Of a stretch of DNA of 61,884 bases, positions 36,214 through 45,573 are shown one piece after another; positions within the stretch are counted from its first letter, which is position 1, and each line of letters starts with the position of its first letter. Position numbers and translations under genes: made by a program. The DNA is from Acholeplasma granularum ATCC 19168 (GTDB lineage: Bacteria; Bacillota_I; Bacilli_A; Acholeplasmatales; Acholeplasmataceae), in assembly GCF_000526235.1 (NCBI RefSeq), contig NZ_JAFR01000001.1, forward strand, positions 1 through 61,884. The letters are read 5' to 3'. The notes under the pieces were generated by a model that was given only the letters and a program-made list of their open reading frames with translations, had not been told where the DNA came from and did not search any database.

Positions 36214-38385
36214 ATGAAGAAAAATCTATTATTAGGTCTGCTAATGATGATGTTATTAGTACTTGTTGGGTGTGTTGATACAAACCCACCAGTAGAACCA
36301 ACATTACATAGCATAGTAGTTAAGAGTGAACCAACTAAGACAACTTATACGCAAGCAGAAGATTTAGACTTAAGCGGTTTAGTGATTGAGGCTAAATATA
36401 GCGATGATACAACTAAAGTTGTTGCAAGCTCTAATTATACAGTAACTGGTTATGATAAAAACAAACTTGGGGAGCAAACTCTAACCGTTACACATGATGG
36501 TAAAACAGTAACATTTAAAGTTACCGTTGAAGCATTAGTAGTTGAAAAACAAGAAGTCGGAATTGAACTTACAAATCCAACTAAACTTGAATATTTCATT
36601 GATGAAACATTTGATGATACAGGATTAGTTGTTAAAGTTAAGTTTGATGATGATTCAGAAGAAGTTTTAGACAAATCTAAGTACACAGTAACTGGTTTTG
36701 ATAGTACCAAAGCTGATACAGTAACAATTTCAGTTACATATAAAACGTTTACTAAAACATTTGAAGTAACTGTTGTAGCTGAAGATAAAGCACCTATAGT
36801 TGTTGGCCTTATTCATCACTGGATGCCTGGTGCAATTGATGCTTTGGTTACAGCATCTGTAGATTTAACTACAGCAAGCGTTGATAGTTTCTCTATTAAG
36901 TATGGAGAAATTGTATTAGAAGAATTCCTTGACTATGAACTTGATGGCGAAGAGTTGACTATATTTGGAGCATTTCTACACGCTCAAAATTTAGAACCAG
37001 GAGTATATGAATTTACTTTAATTTCTGCTAATGGTGAAACGCCTTTTGAAGTTAGCGTAGTCCTAGATCCTCGTGATACATCAATTCCAACTAAACTTGT
37101 TGAAGGTATTGATATGAGTGGCGTTGAACATTTTGCACTTACAGCACCAATAGCTGGAGCACCTTCACTACTAATTACTGAAATTGGTGGTGACATGGGA
37201 TCTAATGACTTTATTGAAGTATTTAATAATACAACACAACCATATAACTTAAAAGGACATAGAATTGTGTTTGCAGATACAGCAAGAGCATTAAATGCAG
37301 ATCCAAATCTTGCATTTGTTGAACCATTTGCAATGTCATCAGGCGTTTATATTTATCAAGATTATATAATTGAACCATTATCTAGTGCAATTATTTGGGT
37401 AGTTAATGCGTATCCATGGTCTTTAGAGGCTACTCATACTCCAAATACTGAACCACGCGAAATTATTGAAGATGAAACTGTAAATTCTCAAATATTTGGA
37501 CCAAATTCTTCAAACTTAAGCATTGATAAATTTAAAGCAACTTGGAATTTTGCTTCAGATGTTGATGTTTTCCCTGTTAGACCTCAATACTTTATTCATA
37601 ATAATACATCTGCATATAATGCAGTAGACGGTTTAGGTCAACCAGTAGCAAAAGCTGCAGCAAGTAGATGGGCTGGATTTAATACATCAATTGATAATCG
37701 TGCAGTACAAATTCAAAAAGTAGACCAAGAAACATATTTTGAAGTTTCAGAGGATACCACAGCTCCAGCAGGCAGTGTATTCTTCAAATACGAATGGGTT
37801 GTAACTAATAAAGAAGAAGAAGTCTATGTTGATGGTGTATTAGATCGTGCAAAACTTGTAGGTTATGGTACGCCAGGATCTTCAAACTACCGACAATCAA
37901 TTAATGGTGTAGGTATTAGAGTAGAATACTTTAATGCAGCTAAAGAATCATTAGGATATGCAACTACAACTGGTAAGACAGTAGATGCATATAACTACGG
38001 TAATGCAAATTACTTAGAATTATATGAAAACGCAGTTACTCCTATAGTTTCTGCAATGATTTATCCACGTTTAGAAGATACGGCTGGAGTACTTACAACT
38101 GCTAAATGGGGTCCAAGAATAACATTAGAGTATACAGTTCCAGCAGCTGATAGTATATTCATGAGATTTATTCCTCGTGATAGTGAAACAATATATGAAA
38201 CCTTCTATGCTGATAAACCAGTAAGATTAGCAGGTTTAGCTAAAGCAGTCACAGAAACACAACAAAATAATATAATTGTAGTACCTGAAAGTAGTGCCTA
38301 TCCTGTAAGCTATCTAAGTGATGGTTGGAATACAGCAAATAAACAAGGTTGGTTCAATTTCTATTTAACAAAACCTAGTGCATAA
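36214..38385 (+). CDS. Surface lipoprotein with two Big_3-type Ig repeats and a lamin-tail-like domain
   Basis: 723 residues with lipobox 'LVGC' (Cys20). Two tandem repeats of about 75 residues follow, with 'YTQAEDLDLSGLVIEAKYSD' and 'YFIDETFDDTGLVVKVKFDD', each ending in 'YTVTGYD' or 'YTVTGFD' plus a final strand; these match the Big_3 pattern. After a further beta domain, 'LLITEIGG' and 'DFIEVFNNTTQPYNLKGHRI' start the lamin-tail-like block shared with the lipoprotein at 31671. The C-terminal 200 residues are unrecognised and beta-rich. No catalytic motif is seen. It is the last gene before a long hairpin, so probably the end of the 17-kb operon. Confidence 0.82.
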   Translation: MKKNLLLGLLMMMLLVLVGCVDTNPPVEPTLHSIVVKSEPTKTTYTQAEDLDLSGLVIEAKYSDDTTKVVASSNYTVTGYDKNKLGEQTLTVTHDGKTVTFKVTVEALVVEKQEVGIELTNPTKLEYFIDETFDDTGLVVKVKFDDDSEEVLDKSKYTVTGFDSTKADTVTISVTYKTFTKTFEVTVVAEDKAPIVVGLIHHWMPGAIDALVTASVDLTTASVDSFSIKYGEIVLEEFLDYELDGEELTIFGAFLHAQNLEPGVYEFTLISANGETPFEVSVVLDPRDTSIPTKLVEGIDMSGVEHFALTAPIAGAPSLLITEIGGDMGSNDFIEVFNNTTQPYNLKGHRIVFADTARALNADPNLAFVEPFAMSSGVYIYQDYIIEPLSSAIIWVVNAYPWSLEATHTPNTEPREIIEDETVNSQIFGPNSSNLSIDKFKATWNFASDVDVFPVRPQYFIHNNTSAYNAVDGLGQPVAKAAASRWAGFNTSIDNRAVQIQKVDQETYFEVSEDTTAPAGSVFFKYEWVVTNKEEEVYVDGVLDRAKLVGYGTPGSSNYRQSINGVGIRVEYFNAAKESLGYATTTGKTVDAYNYGNANYLELYENAVTPIVSAMIYPRLEDTAGVLTTAKWGPRITLEYTVPAADSIFMRFIPRDSETIYETFYADKPVRLAGLAKAVTETQQNNIIVVPESSAYPVSYLSDGWNTANKQGWFNFYLTKPSA

Positions 38386-38414
38386 AAAAGATTTAATAAA
38401 TTAATTAAATTATA

Positions 38415-38471
38415 GTGATGAACATGAAGGGTTTAGGATTTTATTTTAAAACCCAAACCCTTCATAATCAC
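38415..38471 (+). terminator. Long hairpin closing the operon
   Basis: GTGAT plus ATGAAGGGTTT pair with AAACCCTTCAT and ATCAC, with a small internal bulge. There is no strong T run, so it may stabilise the 3' end rather than terminate on its own. Confidence 0.5.
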
Positions 38472-38480
38472 TGTAATTTA

Positions 38481-38547
38481 TATAAAACAATATAATAAGA
38501 ACTTTAAATAATTAAAAAAACATAGATGTCTTTTATATTGTTTTATA
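38481..38547. repeat. Inverted repeat in the leader of the third phosphatase-superfamily gene
   Basis: TATAAAACAATATAATAAGA (38481-38500) is the near-exact inverse of 38529-38547, with a 28-nt loop. A smaller pair AAATAGA/TCTATTT lies about 30 bp further on. No clear promoter was found in 38472-38626. The structures may form a regulatory leader or a dyad operator. Confidence 0.45.
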
Positions 38548-38626
38548 CGATTAAAAATACAATTAACAAAAATAGATTTTTATGTAGTCTATTTAACATC
38601 TTTAGAAGATGAGGTGAACTTATTAA

Positions 38627-40138
38627 ATGAAAAAATCTTTGATATGTATATGTCTAATAGTCTTAATGTTAGTGTTGGTTTCATGTAAGGTAAATAGCGA
38701 TCAAGAACATATCGATAATCCACCTGTTGTGATTCCAGATCCTGATATAAAAGACCCAAATGATGCAGACCCAGATATAAATAATCCAATCGATCCGGAT
38801 CCTAAAGACCCTATTGAAGTTAATAAGCGTTTTGTAGTTTATATCAATATAGATGGATTTGCTAAATACTATTATGATGAGGCATTGGTAAAGGGATTAG
38901 TACCTAATCTATCAGCGTATATTAATGATGGTATATTTTTTGATAAATTATATAATTTATTACCATCAATTACTAATCCTGTTCAAAATATGATTATATC
39001 TGGTGCAGATAGTAGTGCTACTCATAATGTCTACAGATATTTTGATAGAACTAATCATATTGTTGTACAACAACAAAGACAAAACGATGCAGAAACTATC
39101 TATGATGTAGTAAAAAAAGAAAAAATAACATCAGCAACAATCAGACATTTTTTAGCAGAAGAAATATTTAGTCCAACAAATCCAAATCACTTATATATAA
39201 GAGAACCTCATGGTACAGTATCTGATGCTATTGTTCGCTTTGATCAGGCAGTAAAGCTAGTAAGTGGCGAAAGTTTTATGAATGGATCAGTTAGTATGAA
39301 GGTAGATGATATCCCTCAATTTTTATCAATATATGTCGATGATTTAGATGCTTTAGGCCATAATGAAAGTAGTTACTATGGATATACAAAAGCAAAAACA
39401 GAAACTGAACGCATGTCAAATGTATTACATAGATTAAATATCATAGATTCAAAGATTAAAGAATTAGTAGATGTATATAAAGCTAAAGGTATTTATAATG
39501 ACACGGTATTTTTGATTACAACAGATCATGGTATGACACCATTTGGAGCAAATTCTGATGGAATTACTTCACTTACAAATAAATATTCTAAAACAAAATG
39601 GCCAGCTTTAAAAGATAAATTAAAAGCAATTGATAGTAATTTAATTTTTGAATATTTAGGACCGGGTGAAAAACCAAAAGAGTCAACAACGCTTGTTGGT
39701 TTTGGAGCTGGTTTAAATATGCCAATAAGTTTTATGAATCCAAGAGTTCCAATTATAGAATTAGAAAATATTGCATTAGAATTAGAAAAAGAAGTATATA
39801 TAGAAAAAGTATTTACTAGAAATGAATTAATTCAAATGGGTTTTTGGAGAAATGCTAATGTTGATTTATTAGTAATACCAAGTGAAGCTTATCACTTCCA
39901 TGGCAGGTCTAATGTAAATGGAATTTATGCAGTTAGAGGTCAACATGATTCATATCTAGATAGTTCTAGAAATATATTTGGACTCGTATTTGGTGGTCAG
40001 GTAAAAAAAATAGGTATTTTAAATGAAGAAACATATGTTCATTCTTTTGGAGTCATGATTGCAGATGCTTTAAATGTTATATTACCTCATGCCAATGCTT
40101 TAAAAGTTGACTTTTTAATAGAGGATGAAACATCATGA
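38627..40138 (+). CDS. Lipoprotein alkaline-phosphatase-superfamily enzyme, paralogue 3
   Basis: 503 residues with lipobox 'LVSC' (Cys20) and an Asp/Pro-rich linker ('DPDIKDPNDADPDINNPIDP') before the enzyme domain. The active-site pattern is as in the two paralogues: Asp76 in 'YINIDGF', Thr in 'LPSITNPVQN', 'DDLDALGHN', 'TTDHGMTPFG' and 'VRGQHDSY'. The long linker suggests it projects from the membrane. It overlaps the glycerate kinase gene by 4 bp (ATGA), so it is cotranslated with a cytosolic enzyme. This links its product to glycerate or a related compound (inference). Confidence 0.88.
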   Translation: MKKSLICICLIVLMLVLVSCKVNSDQEHIDNPPVVIPDPDIKDPNDADPDINNPIDPDPKDPIEVNKRFVVYINIDGFAKYYYDEALVKGLVPNLSAYINDGIFFDKLYNLLPSITNPVQNMIISGADSSATHNVYRYFDRTNHIVVQQQRQNDAETIYDVVKKEKITSATIRHFLAEEIFSPTNPNHLYIREPHGTVSDAIVRFDQAVKLVSGESFMNGSVSMKVDDIPQFLSIYVDDLDALGHNESSYYGYTKAKTETERMSNVLHRLNIIDSKIKELVDVYKAKGIYNDTVFLITTDHGMTPFGANSDGITSLTNKYSKTKWPALKDKLKAIDSNLIFEYLGPGEKPKESTTLVGFGAGLNMPISFMNPRVPIIELENIALELEKEVYIEKVFTRNELIQMGFWRNANVDLLVIPSEAYHFHGRSNVNGIYAVRGQHDSYLDSSRNIFGLVFGGQVKKIGILNEETYVHSFGVMIADALNVILPHANALKVDFLIEDETS

Positions 40139-41271
40139 AAATCATTATAGCTCCAGATTCATTTAAGTCAACATTAAGTGCTTTAAAAGTAGCTTCAGCT
40201 ATTAAAGAAGGCTTCTTAGAAATTTTTAATGATGCAACATATATTTTAATCCCTATTGCTGATGGTGGTGAAGGTACTTTAAATAGTTTAATGTATAATC
40301 AAGATGGGAAAATAATAGAAGTTAGAGTTAAAAATGCATTATTAGAAGATACTAAAGCATATATTGGCATAACAGATGAAGGTAAAACTGCGATAGTAGA
40401 AAGTGCTTTAGCATGTGGTATTGAACAAATTCCACCAAAAAATTTAAACCCCTTAAAGGCCTCCAGTTATGGCGTTGGACAGTTAATTAAAAATGCACTT
40501 CAACTTCATGTTAAAAAAATAATTATTGGTGTTGGAAGTACTGCCACTAATGATTGTGGTGCAGGTATGTTAATAGCACTTGGTGCCAAACTAATTAATA
40601 AGTCCGGTCAAGAAATGAATTATAAAAATATAGATTTAAACGAAATTGCATCAATTGATTTAACTCATTTTGATAAGAGTATATATGATAAAGAAATTAT
40701 AGTGGCATCTGATGTTAATAATCCTTTACTTGGTTTAAACGGTGCCACATATACATATGGCCCACAAAAAGGTGCAACACAAGATATCCTTCCTATATTA
40801 GAAAAAGGTATGAAGAATTTTAGTACAGTATCAAATAATTTGATGCATAAAAGTTATCAAAATCATCCTGGAAGTGGTTCGGGTGGTGGCTTAGGATTTA
40901 GCTTATTAACATACTTTAATGCGACTATTATGAGTGGTATTGGTTTAATGATTCAAGCTAAAAACATAGAAACTCTAGTATATGATGCTGATATCCTAAT
41001 AACAGGAGAAGGCAAAATAGATGAACAAACCATATTTGGTAAAGGGCCTTATGGTCTTGTTAGACATGCAAAACTCATTAACCCTAAAATTCTAACTATA
41101 GGTATTAGCGGATCGTTAGGAAATAATTTAAATGAACTATATAATGATGGATTTGATGCAGTTTTTAACACCATATTAACACCTGGTAAATTAGAAGAAA
41201 TTAGTGAAAATACATATCAGAATATTAAAATAGTATCTTCAAATATTGCAAGGTTATTAAAGGTAAGGTAA
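40135..41271 (+). CDS. Glycerate kinase (GlxK/GarK family)
   Basis: 378 residues, the usual size. 'MKIIIAPDSFKSTLSALKVA' at the N-terminus, 'PIADGGEGT', 'GVGSTATNDCGAGM', 'GSGSGGGLGFSL' and 'ITGEGKIDEQTIFGKGPYG' are all family signatures. It phosphorylates D-glycerate with ATP to 2-phosphoglycerate, which enters glycolysis. Its start lies inside the stop of the surface phosphatase-superfamily gene. The pairing suggests that the imported or processed substrate yields glycerate, for example from a phosphoglycerate or glycosyl-glycerate unit. That chemistry is inference. Confidence 0.92.
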   Translation: MKIIIAPDSFKSTLSALKVASAIKEGFLEIFNDATYILIPIADGGEGTLNSLMYNQDGKIIEVRVKNALLEDTKAYIGITDEGKTAIVESALACGIEQIPPKNLNPLKASSYGVGQLIKNALQLHVKKIIIGVGSTATNDCGAGMLIALGAKLINKSGQEMNYKNIDLNEIASIDLTHFDKSIYDKEIIVASDVNNPLLGLNGATYTYGPQKGATQDILPILEKGMKNFSTVSNNLMHKSYQNHPGSGSGGGLGFSLLTYFNATIMSGIGLMIQAKNIETLVYDADILITGEGKIDEQTIFGKGPYGLVRHAKLINPKILTIGISGSLGNNLNELYNDGFDAVFNTILTPGKLEEISENTYQNIKIVSSNIARLLKVR

Positions 41272-41346
41272 AAAAAATAAGATTTTCATCATATAAATTA
41301 AAGCATAAACCCCTCTATTTGATAATTTAAGTACATATGTAAAATA

Positions 41347-41355
41347 TGGTATAAT
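41347..41355 (+). promoter_or_regulatory. Extended -10 promoter of the RpiR-type regulator gene
   Basis: TGGTATAAT is a consensus extended -10 element 34 bp upstream of the GTG start. The -35 region is weak. Confidence 0.5.
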
Positions 41356-41388
41356 TTATTAGTAAACCAACTAAAGGGGCTGTTAACT

Positions 41389-42144
41389 GTGATCAATAAA
41401 ATGACCATTAATCAATTAAATTCATTATCCATATTAGAACTAGAACTCTTAAGATATCTAGATAGCCATAAAAGCGAAATTCAAAATCTAAGTATTCAAA
41501 AATTAGCAGAAATGAGATTTGTTTCTACAGCTACTATTATTAGGTTATGTAAAAAAATAGGCTTTAAGGGTTATATAGAGTTAAAATACTATCTTCAAGA
41601 AGAAACTCTAAAAGATAGTCTTAGATTAAAAACAACAGGTGTTATCGATGTTTTAAATAATAGTGTTGAGACAATTAATAAAACATCAAAAATGTTAAAT
41701 CTGAAACAAGTTGAAGCTTTAATTGATTTAATGTTAGAACCAAATAAAAGAATTCATTTTTTTGGAAAAGGATTAAATTCCACTATACTTTCTTACTTTA
41801 ATAAATTACTCTTAACAAGAGGTGTCATTAGTGGATTTTATGAAGATACTCACATTGCATACATAGCTGCAGAAAAAATGAATAAAGATGACATCGTGGT
41901 TTTATGTAGTTTAAGTGGTAAAACACATCAAGTGATTAGAATGGCACAAATATCCAAATCAAGATCTGCAACCATTGTAACTGTTACATCTAATGATCCA
42001 AATGAAATAGCAAAGTCAGCTGATTTTCCATTCTCATTTTATAAATCAGAAGAACATATTGGACCAGATGATATTGCTTCAAGAGAAGCAATTATGTTTA
42101 TTTTAAATATTATTTTCCAAGAATATTTAAAAAGAAAAAAATAA
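41389..42144 (+). CDS. MurR/RpiR-family transcriptional regulator (HTH + SIS)
   Basis: 251 residues. GTG is taken as the start because GGGG (41376-41379) is 9 bp before it; the next ATG (41401) is too far from any ribosome-binding site. The N-terminal helix-turn-helix is 'LSIQKLAEMRFVSTATIIRL' with 'CKKIGFKGYIELK'. The C-terminal SIS domain, which senses phospho-sugars, is at about 110-240 ('RIHFFGKGLNSTI', 'VVLCSLSGKTHQVIRMA'). RpiR proteins usually control operons for phosphorylated or amino sugars. It is a natural candidate for regulator of the upstream locus (palindromes at 19342 and 20973). That link is inference. Confidence 0.9.
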   Translation: MINKMTINQLNSLSILELELLRYLDSHKSEIQNLSIQKLAEMRFVSTATIIRLCKKIGFKGYIELKYYLQEETLKDSLRLKTTGVIDVLNNSVETINKTSKMLNLKQVEALIDLMLEPNKRIHFFGKGLNSTILSYFNKLLLTRGVISGFYEDTHIAYIAAEKMNKDDIVVLCSLSGKTHQVIRMAQISKSRSATIVTVTSNDPNEIAKSADFPFSFYKSEEHIGPDDIASREAIMFILNIIFQEYLKRKK

Positions 42145-42157
42145 AGAGGAAATCTAG

Positions 42158-42802
42158 ATGATGTTAAATAATAATCAAACAATCGTTTTTTTTGGAGATT
42201 CTATTACAGAAGGGCATAAAACAAATACAGAATCTATTCCTGGACATGACACTTTAGGTACTGGGTTTGTTAATTTAGTGCATTCATATATCATGGTTAA
42301 TCATCCCAATTTAAATTTAAAAATAATTAATCAAGGCATCAGTGGACATAGATCAATGGATTTAATAAATAGAATTCAAAAAGACTGTCTGGATTATCAT
42401 CCGGATTGGGTTGTCATGATGATTGGTACCAATGATGCTTGGCGTCAAGTTGATTCACCACATATTCCAAAATATATCATGAAACCTAATGAATATAAGG
42501 ATAACTTAAGAAAACTTATTGAAACATTTAAAAGTAAGAACATCAAGTTACTTTTACTAAGCCCATTTATGATTGAACTTAATCATGAAAATAAATTAAA
42601 GTCACTTATTAATGGTTATGTAAGCGATATGGAGAACCTAGCCATAGAGTATGAGCTTCCCTTTATTAATATCAATCATGCATTTAATGAATCATTAAAA
42701 ACATTAACACACAATCAATTATCAAAAGATCAAATTCATCCAAATTTAGCTGGACATATGATCATTGCAACAGAAATTATCAAATATTTTTCATCAAAAT
42801 AA
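42158..42802 (+). CDS. SGNH/GDSL-family hydrolase (esterase)
   Basis: 214 residues, cytosolic (no signal). Block I 'VFFGDSITEG' carries the nucleophile Ser15. Block II Gly is in 'NQGISGHRS', block III in 'MMIGTNDAW', and block V 'DQIHPNLAGH' holds the Asp-His pair. Such enzymes deacylate lipids or carbohydrates; in a glycan locus an acetyl-sugar esterase is likely. It begins 13 bp after the RpiR-type gene and ends in a strong terminator, so the two form a small operon. The substrate is not determinable. Confidence 0.88.
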   Translation: MMLNNNQTIVFFGDSITEGHKTNTESIPGHDTLGTGFVNLVHSYIMVNHPNLNLKIINQGISGHRSMDLINRIQKDCLDYHPDWVVMMIGTNDAWRQVDSPHIPKYIMKPNEYKDNLRKLIETFKSKNIKLLLLSPFMIELNHENKLKSLINGYVSDMENLAIEYELPFININHAFNESLKTLTHNQLSKDQIHPNLAGHMIIATEIIKYFSSK

Positions 42803-42816
42803 GCCCCTAAAATAAG
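42791..42816. repeat. 26-bp direct repeat, left copy
   Basis: The 26 bp here, covering the last codons of the SGNH gene and the start of its terminator, recur exactly at 45548-45573. The adjoining terminator stems are also near-identical, so the duplicated unit is about 75 bp. Confidence 0.85.
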
Positions 42817-42869
42817 AAGGTTCCAATATGCTATTTTTAAAAGGCATATTAGAACCTTCTTTTCTTTTT
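42815..42869 (+). terminator. Strong Rho-independent terminator after the SGNH gene
   Basis: AGAAGGTTCCAATATGC pairs with GCATATTAGAACCTTCT (one mismatch), followed by a T-rich run. A diverged copy terminates the GH36 gene at 45572. Confidence 0.85.
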
Positions 42870-42978
42870 ATTAACTAGGAAAGTGCGTCAATTCCAAAAT
42901 TCAAACATCCTTAGTCAAAAAATAGTCAGACAAATCTAAAACACCTAACTTTTGATAGGTAACATAAAGACGATGGAA

Positions 42979-43233
42979 CTATTTATTATTTAGTGCATTT
43001 AACACATCTTGATTACCATCAGAATCGACAATAACCTTAGGATATAAGGTGCCTTTTAATTTAGTGTGACTACATTTAGGACAAGCTAAAGCATGTAGTG
43101 ATTTATTACTGAAGTTCAGTTCGATCAAAATGTTGTGTGCTACGTTTTCTTCATAACCACACTTACAACAAACCATATCAACTGAGGGCTCTTTATAAAG
43201 TGTATCAGGATCATTTAAATCGAAGATTAACAT
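42979..43233 (-). CDS. Small zinc-ribbon protein, possibly a 5'-truncated remnant
   Basis: 84 residues with two CxxC knuckles: 'CCKCGYEE' (22-25) and 'CPKCSHTK' (51-54), consistent with a zinc ribbon. No known family is recognised. The frame continues upstream without a start for 13 codons ('RIYNGDETDELG') to a TAA, and the ATG lacks a good ribosome-binding site, so it may be a decayed or truncated gene. It lies on the opposite strand between the two duplicated terminators, together with the GH36 gene. The flanking stretches 42870-42978 and 43234-43429 show no further genes. Confidence 0.5.
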   Translation of the reverse strand: MLIFDLNDPDTLYKEPSVDMVCCKCGYEENVAHNILIELNFSNKSLHALACPKCSHTKLKGTLYPKVIVDSDGNQDVLNALNNK

Positions 43234-43429
43234 GCCCAGTTCATCGGTTTCATCACCATTGTAAATCCTATATTAAGAAATTAAGTTTTAGTAATTCACG
43301 TAAACAATTATAATATTAATATTATTTATTTTGAATTTTGATATAATAATAATCAATCTATATAAAAAAATGTCTTAAAAAAAATTAGTGTCTGGAAAGA
43401 ATTGACTTATAATCATATAGGAAAAAACA

Positions 43430-45484
43430 ATGAAAATTAATTTTAAGAATTTAACTTTTAACATTTCAAATGATGTTATTACATTAAAAAGAATTGGAAA
43501 TATAATCAATAATAAATCGTTTCCTTTTTTGGATATCCATATTGCAGGAGAAAATAAAGATAGAAATTTAGGTATAAAAACAGATAATTCCTCTGAAGGT
43601 TCAAGACTTAAATATCAATCCCATATTCAAGAAAAAGATAAATTTATTGTAACCCAAAAAAGTAATCAAATTGAGGTTACCTCATATTTTTATACATATC
43701 CTAATACAAATGCTATAAGTGTTCAAACTTCAGTAAAAAACATTTCAAATAACTTCATAATAATTGAAGAAGTATCCACTTTAAAAGTTAATGGATTTGA
43801 AGATATTGCTCCAGAAAAAATTTATTTTACACGATTTACTCAAAGTCATCATGGGGAGTGTCAACCTGTTCGCCATAGTTTTGCTGATTTTGGATTGTAT
43901 GGTACAACCGGAGCTTCTCAGAAAAGAATTGCTTTTGCAAATGTTGGCAGTTGGTCAACAAAAGAAGAAATTCCACAGGGTATCATAGAGTATGATGATA
44001 CATTTGTAATGTTTCAAATTGAAAGTAACAACAGCTGGTACTATGAAATATCCGACAAGGATAAGGCTTATTACTTAAGTCTTGGAGGACCAAATATTAC
44101 AAACGGTAGTTGGTATAAGCGTCTTGAAATTAATGAATGTTATATGACACCATATGCCGTTGTTTCATTTGGAGATTCTTTGAATGAAGTTGTAGGAGAA
44201 ATGTCTAAATATCGCAGACACATAAAAGGTGTGTGTGAAGCAGATGAAAATCTTCCGACTATATTCAATGAATATATGCATCTTTCCTGGGATAGCCCGA
44301 GTGAGGATAAGACAAGAATATATGCCCCAGTTATTTCAAAGTTGGGAATTGAATACTATGTTGTTGACTGTGGTTGGCATAATGAAGAAGATGGAAATAT
44401 AATCTATCCGTATGTAGGACAATGGAAAGAGAGTAATAAACGCTTTCCAAACGGTGTAAAGAAAACTGCAGATTACATTCATTCACTTGGAATGAAGTTT
44501 GGTTTATGGATAGAACCAGAAATCATTGGAATAAAATGTGCCGATATGCTTAACTACTACGATGATGATTGTTTCATTACAAGATTTGGTAAAAAGATTT
44601 CTGTGATGAATAGATACTTTTTGGATTTTCGTAATAAAAAGGTTCAACTTTATCTTACTCAAAGTATCAAGCGAATGGTAGAAGAATATGGCGCAGATTA
44701 TATCAAACTTGATTACAATGAGGATTTAGGCATAGGTACCGATAAAGATTCTGATAGTTTTGGAGAAGGTTTGGAGCAGTGTGCTAATGCATATCTTTCA
44801 TGGATAGATAAAATAAGACAAATGTTTCCTCAAGTGATATTTGAAACCTGTTCTTCTGGTGGAATGAGACTTGATTACAACACACTTAGACATTTTCCTA
44901 TTGTATCGACAAGTGATCAAATAAGTTACAAAAAATATCCCTATATTGTTGGAAATATTTTATCTACTGTCCTACCTGAGCAAGCTGCAGTTTGGAGTTA
45001 TCCAGTTGGACTGCCAAATATGGAATTTAATCCAACCAGAGCATGGGTGGAATCAAACATTTCTGATGAACAAGTTATAATGAACATGATTAACTCATTT
45101 TTAGGACGTATCCACCTTGCAAGCCATCTTGAACTTTTATCAGACAATAAACTTGATTTAGTAAAACAAGGAATTACTTATTATAAAAAGTTATCTTCTA
45201 TAAAAAAGGATGCATTACCATACTTTCCTATAGGATTTACTAGATTCAAAGAACAAATGGTAGCAAGCGGTCTTAAAAAAGATGATAGGATTTATCTTGC
45301 AGTATATAACCTTGATGGATCAAACCATAAAGAAATAGTTCTTAGAAATAATATAAAGACTATACATATTGCTTATCCAAACAAGTGCGATGAAGTCAAA
45401 GTTTCATTTGACAAAAATATAGTAAAGATTGATTTTACTTTAGATTATCAAGCAAGATTTTTGGAAATAGAATTAAATGATTAA
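43430..45484 (+). CDS. GH36 alpha-galactosidase
   Basis: 684 residues with no signal peptide, so cytosolic. The N-terminal beta-supersandwich is followed by a TIM barrel: 'VVDCGWHNEEDGNI', 'HSLGMKFGLWIEPEIIG', the nucleophile Asp428 in 'YIKLDYNEDLG' (K-x-D-x-N) and the acid/base Asp496 in 'STSDQISYKKYP', with 'ETCSSGGMRLDY' between. This is the GH36 pattern for removing terminal alpha-1,6-galactose (melibiose, raffinose or galactomannan side chains). A TATAAT at 43408 and a weak AGG ribosome-binding site precede it. It sits between two copies of the same terminator, suggesting later insertion; codons such as CTT and GGA look slightly more frequent than in its neighbours (impression only). Confidence 0.92.
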   Translation: MKINFKNLTFNISNDVITLKRIGNIINNKSFPFLDIHIAGENKDRNLGIKTDNSSEGSRLKYQSHIQEKDKFIVTQKSNQIEVTSYFYTYPNTNAISVQTSVKNISNNFIIIEEVSTLKVNGFEDIAPEKIYFTRFTQSHHGECQPVRHSFADFGLYGTTGASQKRIAFANVGSWSTKEEIPQGIIEYDDTFVMFQIESNNSWYYEISDKDKAYYLSLGGPNITNGSWYKRLEINECYMTPYAVVSFGDSLNEVVGEMSKYRRHIKGVCEADENLPTIFNEYMHLSWDSPSEDKTRIYAPVISKLGIEYYVVDCGWHNEEDGNIIYPYVGQWKESNKRFPNGVKKTADYIHSLGMKFGLWIEPEIIGIKCADMLNYYDDDCFITRFGKKISVMNRYFLDFRNKKVQLYLTQSIKRMVEEYGADYIKLDYNEDLGIGTDKDSDSFGEGLEQCANAYLSWIDKIRQMFPQVIFETCSSGGMRLDYNTLRHFPIVSTSDQISYKKYPYIVGNILSTVLPEQAAVWSYPVGLPNMEFNPTRAWVESNISDEQVIMNMINSFLGRIHLASHLELLSDNKLDLVKQGITYYKKLSSIKKDALPYFPIGFTRFKEQMVASGLKKDDRIYLAVYNLDGSNHKEIVLRNNIKTIHIAYPNKCDEVKVSFDKNIVKIDFTLDYQARFLEIELND

Positions 45485-45547
45485 AAATTATATGAAATAA
45501 TATATGCGCTTTAATTAAATATCAATGTTTGTGTTATTTAATATGGC

Positions 45548-45573
45548 TCATCAAAATAAGCCCCTAAAATAAG
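45548..45573. repeat. 26-bp direct repeat, right copy
   Basis: Exact copy of 42791-42816, here downstream of the GH36 gene. In the left copy it overlaps the SGNH coding end; here it is non-coding, which indicates that the left copy is the original. Confidence 0.85.

Noticed and set aside
43319-43413. Full promoter for the GH36 gene
   Set aside because: TATAAT at 43408 is good but no acceptable -35 could be placed; only mentioned with the gene.
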